Shown here: piece after piece, positions 1-10,917 of the stretch | Position numbering within the stretch: position 1 is the stretch's first letter | Layout: each line of letters begins with the position of its first letter | NCBI GenBank assembly: GCA_038502055.1 | Contig: JAXRKN010000044.1 | Span: forward strand, 4,870,001-4,934,000 | Origin: Tanytarsus gracilentus | Taxonomy: Eukaryota > Arthropoda > Insecta > Diptera > Chironomidae | Direction: 5' to 3' | DNA length: 64,000 nt | Made by a program: the position numbers and the translations under genes | The notes under the pieces: model-generated | The model's database searches: none | The model's input: the letters and a program-made list of their open reading frames with translations, nothing else | What the model was told of the DNA's origin: nothing

Positions 1-368
1 ATATGAACTTTCATTTTAATCCCGGAATGCTCAAATTCTTTTTCTTGATCAACTTCCATGATGCCGTTTGTTTTTAAAACACCTATTGACGTGTCATTTT
101 TAATTTCACCTTTATTGGTTGTAATTAAAACTTCCACTTTCATTTCAGATTCTCTTCCCGAAGGCGACAAATTTAAAACAACGCAAGAAGATTTTTGGGA
201 ATCCGAAGTTTTCGGATATCCATAGAATCGAATGAGGTTCCAGCGACCTTTAAGAAGTTCTGCAAAATTTGCATTTTCGATAGGTTTGAAATCTGGACAA
301 TTTTGCACATGTTGAGTTGATGAAAATTTAAAGATGCAAAAGAGAATAAAAACTTTTATGGCTTTCAT
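1..368 (-). CDS. secreted lipocalin, 5' part only (copy 1 of left cluster)
   Basis: The reading frame starts at an ATG at 368 and stays open to the window edge, so about 122 residues are visible and the 3' exon(s) lie outside. The N-terminus (MKAIKVFILFCIFKFSS) is a signal peptide. A Cys-Pro-Asp segment follows, then the GRWN motif that matches the first conserved strand (G-x-W) of lipocalins, in the same spacing as the next gene, with which it shares the NCPD/ECPD and GRWNxxRFYG context. It is probably an extracellular carrier of small hydrophobic ligands, but ligand and tissue cannot be inferred. It is the most distal member of a tandem array of four genes on the minus strand. The family call rests on similarity to the complete neighbours. 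Confidence 0.72.
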   Translation of the reverse strand, partial: MKAIKVFILFCIFKFSSTQHVQNCPDFKPIENANFAELLKGRWNLIRFYGYPKTSDSQKSSCVVLNLSPSGRESEMKVEVLITTNKGEIKNDTSIGVLKTNGIMEVDQEKEFEHSGIKMKVH

Positions 369-886
369 ATTTTTCAAGCGAACAATTTGGAAATATTGAT
401 AGAAATTCTCTCTTTGCAGGTGTTTTAATACGAATTGCAGAAAGGACGTGTTAAAGCCGAACATTTCCTATGACAAATTTTAATCCGAAAATAAATTTTA
501 ACATGGTCGTCCTTGAGAATTTATTTAACATTTTAGACAAATTTGCAGCTTGTACAATTTAAAACAGGAAATTGTTAAGTTTGATAACTTTCTGAAAATT
601 TCAGAGGTTCATGATAAAATTTTAATTTTTTAAGCCAGATTTTTTGAAATTGTGAAAATAATATTTTAATCAAATGAGTCCTATAATTTTTATTTTAATC
701 AAATAATTTTGCATAAACCAGCTATTCTCAATATAAATTTTGGAAACTCGAATTCAAATTTTATTTTAACGGTTTTGAGGTGACGTTCTTCTCCTCGGAA
801 GTTCATTTAATTCTTAAAAAGTAATATTACTATCAAATTTGGGTCTAAAAACTCATCAAAAATTTTTATTAAACAAAAATTAAAAT

Positions 887-1532
887 TTAATCACAATTTT
901 CATGAATAATTTCCTTTTTTGGAAGCTCCAAGTTATATTTTTCCATGATTGCAGAGGTTTTGGTATCGAAGTTAGGTTTTACTGTTGTGCCTCGACTCAA
1001 AACGCTCAAATCTCTATGAAATTTTCCTTTAACCTCAGCATGCGTTGCGCATCCAACAATGATTGCAAAATTTTCATCGTACTCCACAAGTGTGATCTTA
1101 AAAAGGGTTTGAAAAATATTAAAGTGCATGAAAATTTAGATAATTTACTTTTGCATGATATTTGAGAGTTTGCGGGCCGGAATCTGTTTGATAGTCGTGA
1201 TTTCCGTCATAAGTTATCTCGCCGGAATTTTTAATGATCCATGTGAAAGTGTTATTGATGATTTTTCCATTGTTGTAAGATAGAAAATTCATCTCGATCT
1301 CGTTTGACTTTTCAGTGGGCAGAAATTCAATTCTAGTGCAAGAATTATTTCCTTTTGGCATCCATCCGTAAAATCTCACCATGTTCCAGCGGCCTTTAAA
1401 AAATGAATTGCTGTTGAAACTGTCAGTACTTTGAATATCGGGACATTCATCAATGGCTGCTGGCATATCTTGGCTAGCGGCACAAAAGAAAAATCCTGTA
1501 AAAAGCGACACGAGAATTTTCAAAGCTTCCAT
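887..1532 (-). CDS. secreted lipocalin (copy 2 of left cluster)
   Basis: Two exons: 1149-1532 and 887-1096, joined in phase 0 over a 52-bp GT-AG intron, giving about 197 residues. I start at the ATG at 1532 because it opens a signal peptide (MEALKILVSLFTGFFFCAAS); the frame continues upstream but without secretory features. The lipocalin marks are GRWN near residue 47, then in exon 2 the strand VEYDENFAIIVGC (the family's TDY..Y region) and LSRGTTV (the third conserved region, with the Arg). It is probably an extracellular binder of small hydrophobic molecules. Unlike three other members in this window, it has no separate 13-nt microexon: the equivalent sequence (codons ITLVE) is fused to the front of exon 2. 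Confidence 0.85.
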
Positions 1533-1751
1533 AATGAAATCAAGGCAATAACTGAACTGAGAAATATTCGAATTGTTTGAAAAATGATAAATTAAACTTC
1601 CGGAATTGAAAGAACATAGCGGAAATCTTTTTGCAGCGAAATTTCGACACAAAATAGTTTGTTAGAGTTGCAGAGCTAAAAATCAAAAAAGTAAGAAGAA
1701 AAAATAATTTTTGAGTTTAATTTTTTTATTTAAAAACTTTAAATTTTACAA

Positions 1752-2541
1752 TTATGGACATTTCTTTGAATCCTGTTTTGAGTCTTTCAATTCAAATTTT
1801 AAATCCAAACTTTTGAGTTTTTCAAAAATATTTTCATGATGTTTAGCGTCCAGTGTACGGTCACGACTTAATATTAGAACCATCTCATCACTATCACTAT
1901 TATTTTGCATTGTGTTTCCGCATCCATAAATTAATCCGTAGTGAATGTAGTCAGTATCTAAATTTTTTGAGTTTTTAAATTAAAATGTTAGAATTTTTTA
2001 AATTTTCAAGGGGAAATTAAGATTTAAAAATTTAATATTTGGATACTGAAAATTAAATTAAAATTTTTTAATGCTCAACTTTATCGTGAAAGTTGTGAGT
2101 TTCCACCCCTTGATAAAATTAATTTTAAATTCTTACCCAATACAAAGATCTGAAAATTGAAATAAATTAATTTTTACAAAAATTAAGTTTAATTTTTCTT
2201 ACTTTTGTATCAGTTTCAAAAAAAATTCCCATTAGCGGAACTGACATGTTAAATGAAAAACTCAACACATTATTTCCTAAAAGTTCATAATTAAACTCAA
2301 ATCTACGATTCTCGCCATTAAAATCGACGACGCTTGTTACTAGTTCATTTTGCTTCGTGAAATCCATAAAAGCACAATTGCCATCGAGATATGGAATTAA
2401 TTGGTTGTAAGACTTTGTCAAGTACCATCGCGAATTGTAAAAAATTGAAGAGTTAAAATTATTCATGGGTGGAAATTCCAAACACTCCGAAGAGACTTTG
2501 GAGAAAATTGTCAATGCAAACAAAACTGTGAAAACTTCCAT
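1752..2541 (-). CDS. secreted lipocalin with 13-nt microexon (copy 3)
   Basis: Three exons: 2203-2541, a 13-nt microexon at 2137-2149 (donor GTAAGA), and 1752-1957. Together they make 558 nt, about 185 residues. The signal peptide is MEVFTVLFALTIFSKVSS. The SRWY motif is the lipocalin G-x-W equivalent with Ser for Gly. The microexon encodes IFVL plus one base, which joins the last exon to restore IFVLDTDYIHYGLIYGC, the classic lipocalin TDY region; LILSRDRTL is the third conserved region. Without the microexon the two larger exons are out of phase, which supports the model strongly. It is probably an extracellular ligand carrier. The C-terminus is charged and ends in KKCP. Confidence 0.85.
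2137..2149 (-). other. 13-nt microexon of lipocalin copy 3
   Basis: The sense sequence ATCTTTGTATTGG is preceded by TTTTCAG and followed by GTAAGA. It corrects the phase between the flanking exons and completes the conserved VLDTDY motif. Confidence 0.85.
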
Positions 2542-2736
2542 TTCTCTCGTGATTCAAAACCAAACTGAGAAATATATTTTTAGGGTTTATCACGAAATTT
2601 TTTTTTGTACGCTTTCGAAAGTGCAATAATAGCCGATAATTTGAATGTTAAACGACTTTTACCAAAACTTTACATTTAGCTCAATGAACAATTTTTTTTA
2701 TTGCGTCAACATCAAAATTTCACATCACTCTTTTTT

Positions 2737-3438
2737 CTAGGGACAACCTGTATCTTGGTCAATTCTAACCCATGCTGAAGCTCCTAAATTGCACCTTCTA
2801 AAGTAGGTTAGAGCTCTGTTGTAAGTTGCACTGTCAATTGTCTTTGTTCTAGCTTGAATCATCACCACATTCATGGACATAACCTTCTGAATAGTTCCAG
2901 TGATGTAAATGCAAGCAATATTTGCGTCATAGTCTGAAATTTTTTTTAATTAGGATAATTCTGCAGCCCTGGTGGCACAAATTCAAAATCGTAGAATATA
3001 AATTAAAATTACTCACATAAAACGTAATACTGGAATAAAATAAATAAATTATATTTCATAATCTAATTTTTTTGATTTACTCACTGTGAATGACAAATCC
3101 TTAACAGTCATGAGTCCAACGTTGTACGTGGGTATGTACCAAGAAAAGACTCCATTCGTTCCTACGGCTTTAGCGACAACAAGAATGCTTGATGTAACTC
3201 CATTAACTGTTGATTTCGCGTCGACAATAACAAATGATCCGTTATTAGAGGAATCACCTCTGGAGCATGCTGCTGTTAGTGGAGTATTCATTGTCGCCTT
3301 TCCAGCGATCGTAAACCAAGTGCCTTTTCCGTAATCGGCGATTTTAAAGCCAGTCATTAATGTTGGTCTGAGACAGGTTTGAGATTTTACGACCGCTATC
3401 AAGCTAACGAATGCGATAATTACTGTAAACTTTATCAT
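2737..3438 (-). CDS. secreted lipocalin with 13-nt microexon (copy 4)
   Basis: Three exons: 3085-3438, microexon 3017-3029, and 2737-2933, giving 564 nt and about 187 residues. The start at 3438 opens a clear signal peptide (MIKFTVIIAFVSLIAVVKS). G-x-W appears as KGTWF. The microexon encodes YYVL plus one base; the join to the last exon reads YVLYYDANIACIY, the TDY-region equivalent. A later MIQARTKTI stretch holds the basic third region. The protein is diverged from copies 1-3 and closer in exon layout and start of barrel (F-K-I-A-D/F-K-F-A-D) to the lipocalin at 56113-57069. It is probably an extracellular carrier; the ligand is unknown. A TATA box lies about 45 bp upstream. Confidence 0.85.
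3017..3029 (-). other. 13-nt microexon of lipocalin copy 4
   Basis: The sense sequence TATTACGTTTTAT lies between ATTCCAG and GTGAGT. It has the same length, phase and position in the barrel as the microexons at 2137-2149 and 56744-56756. Confidence 0.85.
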
Positions 3439-3480
3439 GGTTAAATTTTATTTGAACTTGATAATGAAATAAAATTCAGA

Positions 3481-3487
3481 ATTTATA
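3481..3487 (-). promoter_or_regulatory. TATA box of lipocalin copy 4
   Basis: TATAAAT reads on the minus strand about 43 bp before the ATG at 3438, leaving room for a short 5' leader. It is an isolated match in AT-rich DNA, so the evidence is moderate. Confidence 0.45.
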
Positions 3488-5435
3488 GGCAAATAATTTT
3501 AATGAGTAAAAACCCCAAAAACAATTTTCGTTGTTTTACAAAATATTTACAAGCGACATTTCCTAAAAAGAATTTATTGAAGTTAGAACACCAAGATCAA
3601 CTGTAAAAAAATGCTTTTAAATTTAATTGTAGTCATAAGTTTTTATAACCGCTTCGATTTTTAAAAAAATGAGCAGAAAAATCACCCGGAAATCAAAAAA
3701 GTGCCAATAGGGTTTGAAATTTTTAAGAAACCTAGAAATAAAAAATCATGAAATAAAAAAATTTCCAATGACTGAATTCAAATCGTTTCAAGTATAATTG
3801 GTAACTTTCAGATTTTATTTATGTCTGAAAAATATTTCATAAGATTCTTGAATCTAAAATTTCCAATGAGTGAATGCACGACAATGACCATCCGGACGTC
3901 ACACCTTCTTCCTCTTTCTCATAACGTCTTTTTAAGTCCATAGAGCGCATCGACGAGTTTTCTTCATGTAAAATTAACACTCGATTAATTTATGAGTTCA
4001 ACACACTCTCAAAAAGCGGCTGCTTTTTATTCATAAAGTTAAGAATCCTTGAGAGTCATTAATATGCACACATCTCGATATCACCAGCTGATTAATTTCT
4101 TCACTCCTTGCACCCCGCCAAATAATAAGGACAGATGTAGTAAGAAAGATATGCGAAAGTGTATGTGATGATGCACACAGTCGTAAACACGATCACTTCG
4201 AGTGTATTTTCTTCTTTTCTTTTACTTCCAAGACCGTTAAATCAACGCAATGTGTATTCTTACATTACATGGCATGGCTATGGTAGTAGCACCCATAAAG
4301 AAGGGAGAAAAAAACAAAGACAAGGAGGATCGTGAATGCGAGTAGAAGAAGAAGAAAAAAGTATGAGAAATGTTAAAGAGGGTTAATGTGCAATTGTAAA
4401 GGCGAAAAAAATATTTTATTCCCTCAATGTGTGACGGCTGAAAATGTGAGCTAAGTTTTTATAAAATTTATTTAAATTATTTTCGAGGGAAAATTTTAAT
4501 TTTATTGTCAATTTTTGACTAAAAAGTACAAAAAATCACCCAAATATAAAAAACCATAAATTATTTCAAAATTTTTTAAAACCATAAAATTATTTTACTA
4601 TTCTAAAAATGTATTGAAACCAAGGTTTGAAAAACGGGAAATTAAAACAGACAAATTTTAAAAATTTATTTTTAATTTTTAAAATTATAAAATAAATTTT
4701 TCAAATTTCACATGTAAAAAAATTATTCTGAAAAAATCAATAGTAAAAAAATATATTTTTCCTAATTCAAAATAATTTTAAAATATTTAAAATATGTTTT
4801 TTCGAAGTAGGCATGTGGGTTTACCATTTTAGTCATTTGGCAGTTTTTGCATATATGCGTTCAAATAATCGCGCTATAAAAACACTCACAACAACAGCAA
4901 AAAATTAAAGGGAATTAAAAACTTTCTCATACGATACATTCTGACATACCTTTATAATTAAGGGTTCCTTTGTCGTCATTTGTGAGTGTATCTGTGTTAT
5001 ACGATCAACTTACACACTTTTAACTTATTTTTCTAGATTCTCCGACATTGCTCTTCATTCTATCGTAAGTCGTCGATCGTAAAAGTGAAGTTTCTCCGAG
5101 TGCCGGTCTTAAATATTTCTAAAGGAGGGTCTTTTTAAAAAGTGAATTATTTCTTGCATAAAAATCTTTTTATCGAACGCGCGTTACCAGTTGTTAAGTT
5201 TGACGTTAAAGAATGTAACCGTTTTTCGCCTAATGTTCGTTGGAATTTAATCAAGCTGGATTTAAAAGAAGAAAAAAATTATTTATTAGTTGAAAGTTGA
5301 GAGTGAAAAAATATTTATTATTTAAAAAATATTTATTGAGAGTGAAAAGTGTTTTATTTTTGATAAATTTTAACCACTTGGATTATTTAAAAATATTTTC
5401 ACCAAAGAGAAGAAAAAGATTAAGAAGAATTTATC
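3488..5435. other. intergenic and 5'-leader region
   Basis: No coding frame is supported. The stretch lies between the lipocalin cluster and the coiled-coil gene. From about 4980 the sequence is less AT-rich and probably contains the promoter and 5' leader of the gene that starts at 5436. I see no element with clear ends. Confidence 0.5.
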
Positions 5436-8426
5436 ATGATGTCCTTTTCAAAAGCAAAGTTGAAGAGATTCAACGACATAACAGGTTAGTTAATCTGCAT
5501 TAAGGATTAAAAATTTGAGAGAAGTTCATTTGCATAAAACGAGATTGTTCAGATTTATGTTGAAATTATTTTTATGAATATTTGAAATATTTTGTAGCTC
5601 CGCTATAAATTAGATATTGAAATTTATTTTAAAAAAGTTTAAAAGTTTTTATTCCTTAACATTTTTATTTTCAGTTTTTAATAAAATAATTTAAAAGGTT
5701 TTTTCTATCGTCATCAATGGCACACTTTTCTCGAAGCAATTTATTTAATATTTCGAGACCCCAACAGATGTTCATAAAAATTGTCATTTGATATTTCAAC
5801 GTTATTATTGACTTTGACATCTTGTTGTAATTTATCCACTTCCTTTTGCTATTTTTTCCTTTTTTAAAGATTGAAGAAAAAAACACTTCCTCAAATTTCT
5901 GTCATTAAAATAATTATGATTGATATTTTTGAACCTATAATTTTTAGAAGACAATTTAATTTTTTTTAAATAATCAACAATTTTCCTTTTTTTGTTGGAC
6001 TGTCCTTTGAAATAAGCATAAGATTTTTTCTAATTATCGAAATCTCACTCTAATCCTTAATATATTTTTTTTACAGAAATTTCATCTCCATTCGTTAAGG
6101 ATAAGACGAAGACAAAAGACAAGGATAAGGATAAAGAGAGTAAGAAAGCTGATTTGTTTCGAGACGATGCCGCTATTCCAGAGAGTTGTGACAAAAAATC
6201 TAAAATGCGTCTCTTTCGCACCCCATCACTACCATACCGGTTGAAATTTCGTCAGAATTCCGATCACACACCATCAAAAAAGGCATCAAAGGTGCCAGCA
6301 TTATTGCTATCAACACCGACACCAGCATCATCTGTGCCGACCGTTGAGCCACATAAAGAGAAATCGCAGTTGTCGAGAATGTCAATTTTTCGCAGGTCGG
6401 AGAGAAATGTTTTGGATAAAAAGTCGAGGGATGAAAAATACATTGAAAAGTTAACGCTCGACATTGCGAGCTTGCATAAACAAATTAAATCACTTGAGTC
6501 ACAAAATGTTGAGAATATAACGGAAATTAATGAACTCAACCGAGAAATCGAAAGCATGGAAATTGCTGAAGAATTCCTGGAAAAAATCGCCAAGCAATCA
6601 ATCGACAAGATTAACAAGTCCGATGAGAAAGTCGAAGAGATTCTTCAGAATTATGACGTTCTACTTCACCACATGGACCGGATGAATTGTGAAAATGATA
6701 AACTTTTAGTCCTCAATGACAGTCTTCAAAAGTCAAATGATGAATTCATGAAAATCAGCGAAGAAAGATTGCGAGAAATGGAAAAAATATTGAAGATCAA
6801 GTGCGAAGACTTGCAGAGATTGAAAGTGAAATTAACCGAGAAAAATAATTTGGTTAAAAGCTTTGAGTTTGAGCTTGGAAAGAAAACAATGGAAAATTAC
6901 GAATTGAGCATGAAATTGGAAAAGTCTGAGGAGGGAATGAAGATTTTTGAGGTAAAATATTTCAGCCAATTTTAACGTATATTTTTAAATTTCAACGGTT
7001 TTTTAAATTAATTTCAGGTTCAACATGAAGAAAATCTTAAAATGCTCAAAAATTCTTACGAAAATGAAATTTTCTTCCTCAACTCACAACTCTCGAAAGT
7101 CCAAAATCAACTAACCAAACTCACAAAATCACAGAAAAAAATTCAATCGATGGATCTCGAGTCGCAAATTGATTTTGAGAATCAAAAGACAAAATTCGAG
7201 ATTGAAAAGCGAAATTTTGACATCACAATTAAAAATTATCAGAACATTATTGAAGTTTTGTCGCTGAGACTCAAGAAATCCGACACTGACGTGGAGACAA
7301 TGATGGCCGAAAATGCGAAATTAAATTCAGATATTTCTGAAATGCGAACAAATTACGATAAATTGAGAAATTCAGCGGAAAATCTCAAGATGAATTTCGA
7401 TGAGAAAAATCAACTTTATGAGCAGGTCATGAGCACATCTGAAAATGAAATGATCACCATGGTCTCAAAAATGAACGATTACTTTAACGAAAAATTCTTC
7501 GAAATTGCCGAACTCAAGAAAAACTTTGAGATTCGTGATAAAAATTTAAAGAAAATGACTTCCACAATCCTCGAGGAATACACAATTGGCATCGAACTAG
7601 CGCGCATTGAACTCGATGAGAAGCAAAAGAAATTAATCGAGTACGAAAATGAAATCAAGTCAATCAAGTTTGAGAACTTGCAGCTTAAGATGAAATTGAG
7701 CGAGGGAATGGGCGCGAAAGCAACTTCAACCCTCGCCACAATCGAGGAGGAAACGGCAACAGACGATGAGAAGAAAAACATTCAACTGAGGGATGAGGAA
7801 AATTTGCAGTTGAAAATGAAGGTGAGACTGTCTCTCTTTTAAAAACCTGAATTTCAAGTTTAACCCCTTTCTCTTTCTTAGTTAAAGGAACTCGATCAGA
7901 AATTCTCAGAATTTGAAAATGCGGCAATACAACGTGAGAGAGATTACAAGCAAGTTATTGAGCAGCAGAGACTAGATGGTGAACAGTTGAAGGGTTTTGA
8001 AAAGCTAAAGGAGGCTAATTTGGAATTGAGAGGCGTAAGTTGAAAATTAGATGCAAACCCCTGGTTTTTAAATTAAAACAAACGGTTATTCCTGATTTCA
8101 AGTTTTAAACATAAAATATACATTTACATTGAACTAATTGCCCCTGAGGGGACGTAAAATAAATAAACTAAACTAAACTAAATATTCAGAACTAAAATTT
8201 TTTAACACCCTTTGAATATTTTAAAATAAAATTTTTAATAAAATTAAAATTTCTGTTTCAGAAAATCCAAAAGCTCCAGGAGAATTATCAATTCATCGAC
8301 AGTCCATCAAAGACACCCACCAAAAAGGCATTGCTCTTTGGAAAGGAAAATCAATCACCAATTTTCAGTCAGTCCCGCTTGCAGTTCGAGAACAGTCCAA
8401 AGAATGCTTTGAAGCCGAGAAATTGA
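5436..8426 (+). CDS. HMMR/RHAMM-like coiled-coil protein
   Basis: Five exons: 5436-5484, 6077-6951, 7018-7821, 7882-8034 and 8262-8426, all phases consistent, giving about 681 residues. The N-terminus MMSFSKAKLKRFND closely matches the start of vertebrate HMMR (hyaluronan-mediated motility receptor, about 724 residues), a spindle and microtubule-associated coiled-coil protein. A basic stretch follows with LFRTPSLPYRL near residue 60, then heptad-rich Glu/Lys coiled coil from about residue 95 to 640. The tail has SP and TP sites (SPSKTPTKK) and a KEN box near residue 655 (GKENQSP), as expected for a cell-cycle protein destroyed by APC/C. The first ATG pair lies in a long leader exon. The HMMR assignment rests on the N-terminal motif, length and tail; another spindle coiled-coil family remains possible. 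Confidence 0.65.
5595..5607 (+). repeat. isolated end-like sequence of the 32-kb/33-kb repeat element
   Basis: TAGCTCCGCTATA is the reverse complement of the TATAGCGGAGCTA end found at 32922-32934 and 34185-34197. It sits in the first intron of the coiled-coil gene with no other part of the element nearby. It could be a chance match. Confidence 0.3.
8035..8261 (+). repeat. possible retroelement 3' tail in intron 4 of the HMMR-like gene
   Basis: This intron is 227 bp, against 60-66 bp for introns 2 and 3 of the same gene. It contains a CCCCTGAGGGG palindrome followed by GACGTAAAATAAATAAACTAAACTAAACTAAA. A short hairpin followed by a simple-repeat tail resembles the 3' end of a non-LTR retrotransposon. 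No coding remnant is present. Confidence 0.3.
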
Positions 8427-8488
8427 GGACATTCTCATCATGCGTTACAGTACTCAAAAATTTACTGATTGTAAAAAATTTATTACTC

Positions 8489-8494
8489 AATAAA
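8489..8494 (+). terminator. polyadenylation signal of the HMMR-like gene
   Basis: AATAAA lies about 63 bp after the stop codon and about 86 bp before the next start codon. Confidence 0.5.
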
Positions 8495-8579
8495 AATTAA
8501 TTTTTTGGATACCATGGAAACTGTTGAAAGTTGTTTGTTGTTTACATTTCACCTGGTTTTGTAAAATATAGAAGAAAAA

Positions 8580-8928
8580 ATGGGTGGCAAAGGTAAAAAG
8601 AAAGGAAAGAAGGTTAAAAAGGAAGCTTCTGATGCTGCTCCAGCTGCCGGTGAAGAAGGAGAGGAAAATGGTGAAGGAAATGGAAATGGCAAGAAGGGGA
8701 AGAAAAGTAAAAAGGGTAAAGCTGGAAAATCGTCAAAATTTCAGGGAGACATTTTCAGTGAGGCTGCCATGGAGAATGCTTATTATGTGTGTCATAACCT
8801 AATGGACTTGTTAAAGGTAAAAAATCGTTGAATTTTATTACACGAGGAATTTTTAATCAATTTCTTTTTAGACTCGCGGATTCGCATGGCCTGAAGGACA
8901 AAAGAAGAAGAAAAAGGGCAAAAAGTAA
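8580..8928 (+). CDS. SMKR1: small lysine-rich protein, SMKR1 homologue
   Basis: Two exons: 8580-8816 and 8872-8928, phase 0, giving 97 residues. The N-terminal half is almost only Lys, Gly and Glu (MGGKGKKKGKKVKKE). The conserved core is DIFSEAAMENAYYVCHNLMDLL, then TRGFAWPEG and a final poly-Lys tail. This matches the human small lysine-rich protein 1 core (DIxSxAAMxNxYYxxHN followed by RGFxWP), so I recognise it as that family. Its function is poorly known, and I assign none. The gene starts 154 bp after the stop of the HMMR-like gene and its stop lies 61 bp from the stop of the opposing receptor gene, so the 3' ends must nearly touch or overlap. Confidence 0.85.
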
Positions 8929-8989
8929 TGAAAATGAAAATCGAGACTGAAATTTTTATTTTTTAATTCGAAAATTAAGATTAAATAAA

Positions 8990-10917
8990 TTAGCACAATT
9001 TTATAATAAAATTCCAAACTTTAATTAACGAGTGAATGAAAATTTCCACACAAAAAGCTAAAAATGCAGCTGTAAGACCAATTATTAAGAGGTTAAAAGC
9101 TCCTTCAAGTTGCTGTAAACTCAAAGTTTGAATGCTTTCTTGCGGCGGTTCCTTCATGTATTTCGTATCAATCCAATTTGAAGCCCATTTATTAATTAAT
9201 CCACTGCAAACGAGTTGAACCAGCAAAGGATCAATTATTCTCCTCAAGCAAGAATCTTTTTGCATGTAAATCACAAGATTAACACTAAAAACTGATTCCG
9301 GTGCATAATCCAAAAATATTGGAAATGCCATTTTATTGCGATAAGCGAGATGACTCTCTGAAGTTAAAAATGCACCGTGCAAATCCGAGTCCGAAATGTG
9401 AAGAACTCGATGATTATAATCCTCATATGAAAGTATTTTTCCTCTCGAATTTACTGCTGGTATTTCATCCAGATAAGCTGTCGCTGAGTCTAAGTAATAA
9501 AATGAAAAATTATTGTCAATCATTTCTATTGTGCTCATCATTTTTGGCTCTCTCGTGTCCAACTGCATGAACTTAACTAAACCACCTTGATAACTGCTTC
9601 TGATGATGAAACAATAAAAAGTAAAAATGATAAAAAGAAATCGCGAAAAGTTTCTAAACGGAAGTTTATAAAGAGAATTTCCAAGCACAATGTTGATTAA
9701 ATTCATTCCAGGACTTGAAGTTTCATCTCCAAAAATAAAATTTTGAATTTCCTTTCGGGTCATTTTTAAAATCGCGATGATGGTAAATCCAACTAAAATT
9801 GAAATAATAAAGAGAATCCAAATTAAATGTTTCAAAGGATTCAGCAACTTTTTAAGTGGACTTTGAGGTTTTCCAGGAGGAACAATCCAAACAAGATTTG
9901 TTGTGTAATAAACATAGCTCGATTTGAGGATTTTTTCGCGATTCGGAAGCGATGCAAAAAATCCAATTGTTAAATTAACTTTGTTCTCATAAACTAATCG
10001 CATTGCACCTTAAAAATTTAAAGAAATTATTTTAAAATTCCGGAAATTTCTTAATTCTAACCTGTTATGGTTCCGTTGTCGTAAATTCTTCCCCAATGCT
10101 CGGGATCAACGAACATTGTGACATTGAAATTTAGTTGTTGAGCAAGCACTTGAAGGACAATTCCATCGATGCCATCAACTTGAACATTTCCAGTACTATC
10201 GACATTGTACATCATAAAAGGTGGATTTTGGAAGGTCACAACTGACACCGGACATCCATAAAAATTACTTAATTTTTCAGGAAAATGTACAATTTTGTTT
10301 AAGTACTTGTTGGCTAAATATTGATTGAGTTGAACGGGAACTGCACGTTCACAGTAGAATGCCGAGAATGGATAGTAAGTGTAAAGCAGTACTTCGTGCT
10401 TATTTGCGTGTGGCATGAACATTACAACAACATTCACAATGTGCTTCGTCCAGAAAGCTTCGAACATTTTTGTCATGCAGTCGTAAATGTCATCATGGTA
10501 CAATGTTATGGCTACAGCAATGTTGCCCGAATACCGCCAATGCTGAAGATCGATGTGGTCGAAAAACTCGTAAAATGAATCCAAAGAATCCACAAAAACG
10601 ATCGTGTTGAAACGCTTTCGATGATTCAATTTTAATGAAAACGTTGAGAGTGCATTCAAGTCCACAATCACCCGAAAAACTGCTCCATTCCTTGTTGCAT
10701 GATACAAAACTTCATTCATGAAAAAAAGTTGCTCTATTTGATTGTTTGGATGCGAAACTTGCATTAAATTAACGACAGGCGAAAGTGGCATCATATAAGC
10801 TGTGTAGTCAATTAACACCCTTGACAGTGCAGTGCTATATGTTGGCATTTCAAAATCCGCGAAATCTGAATTGATTGAGAAAACGCACAAAAATAACAAA
10901 AATGGTCTTAAAATCAT
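8990..10917 (-). CDS. divergent ionotropic receptor (IR family)
   Basis: Two exons: 10062-10917 and 8990-10008, giving 624 residues. A signal peptide (MILRPFLLFLCVFSINS) precedes an N-terminal region of about 200 residues. The S1 half of the ligand-binding domain includes VDGIDGIVLQVLAQQLNF near residue 250. A first membrane segment (HLIWILFIISILVGF) follows, then the pore region and a second segment with the IRSSYQGGLVKFM signature of ionotropic receptors. The S2 half and a last membrane helix (LLIIGLTAAFLAFCVEIF) end the protein. It is probably a ligand-gated cation channel of gustatory or other chemosensory neurons. The canonical glutamate-binding residues are not evident, as usual for divergent IRs, so ligand and subclade are not assigned. 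Confidence 0.85.
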
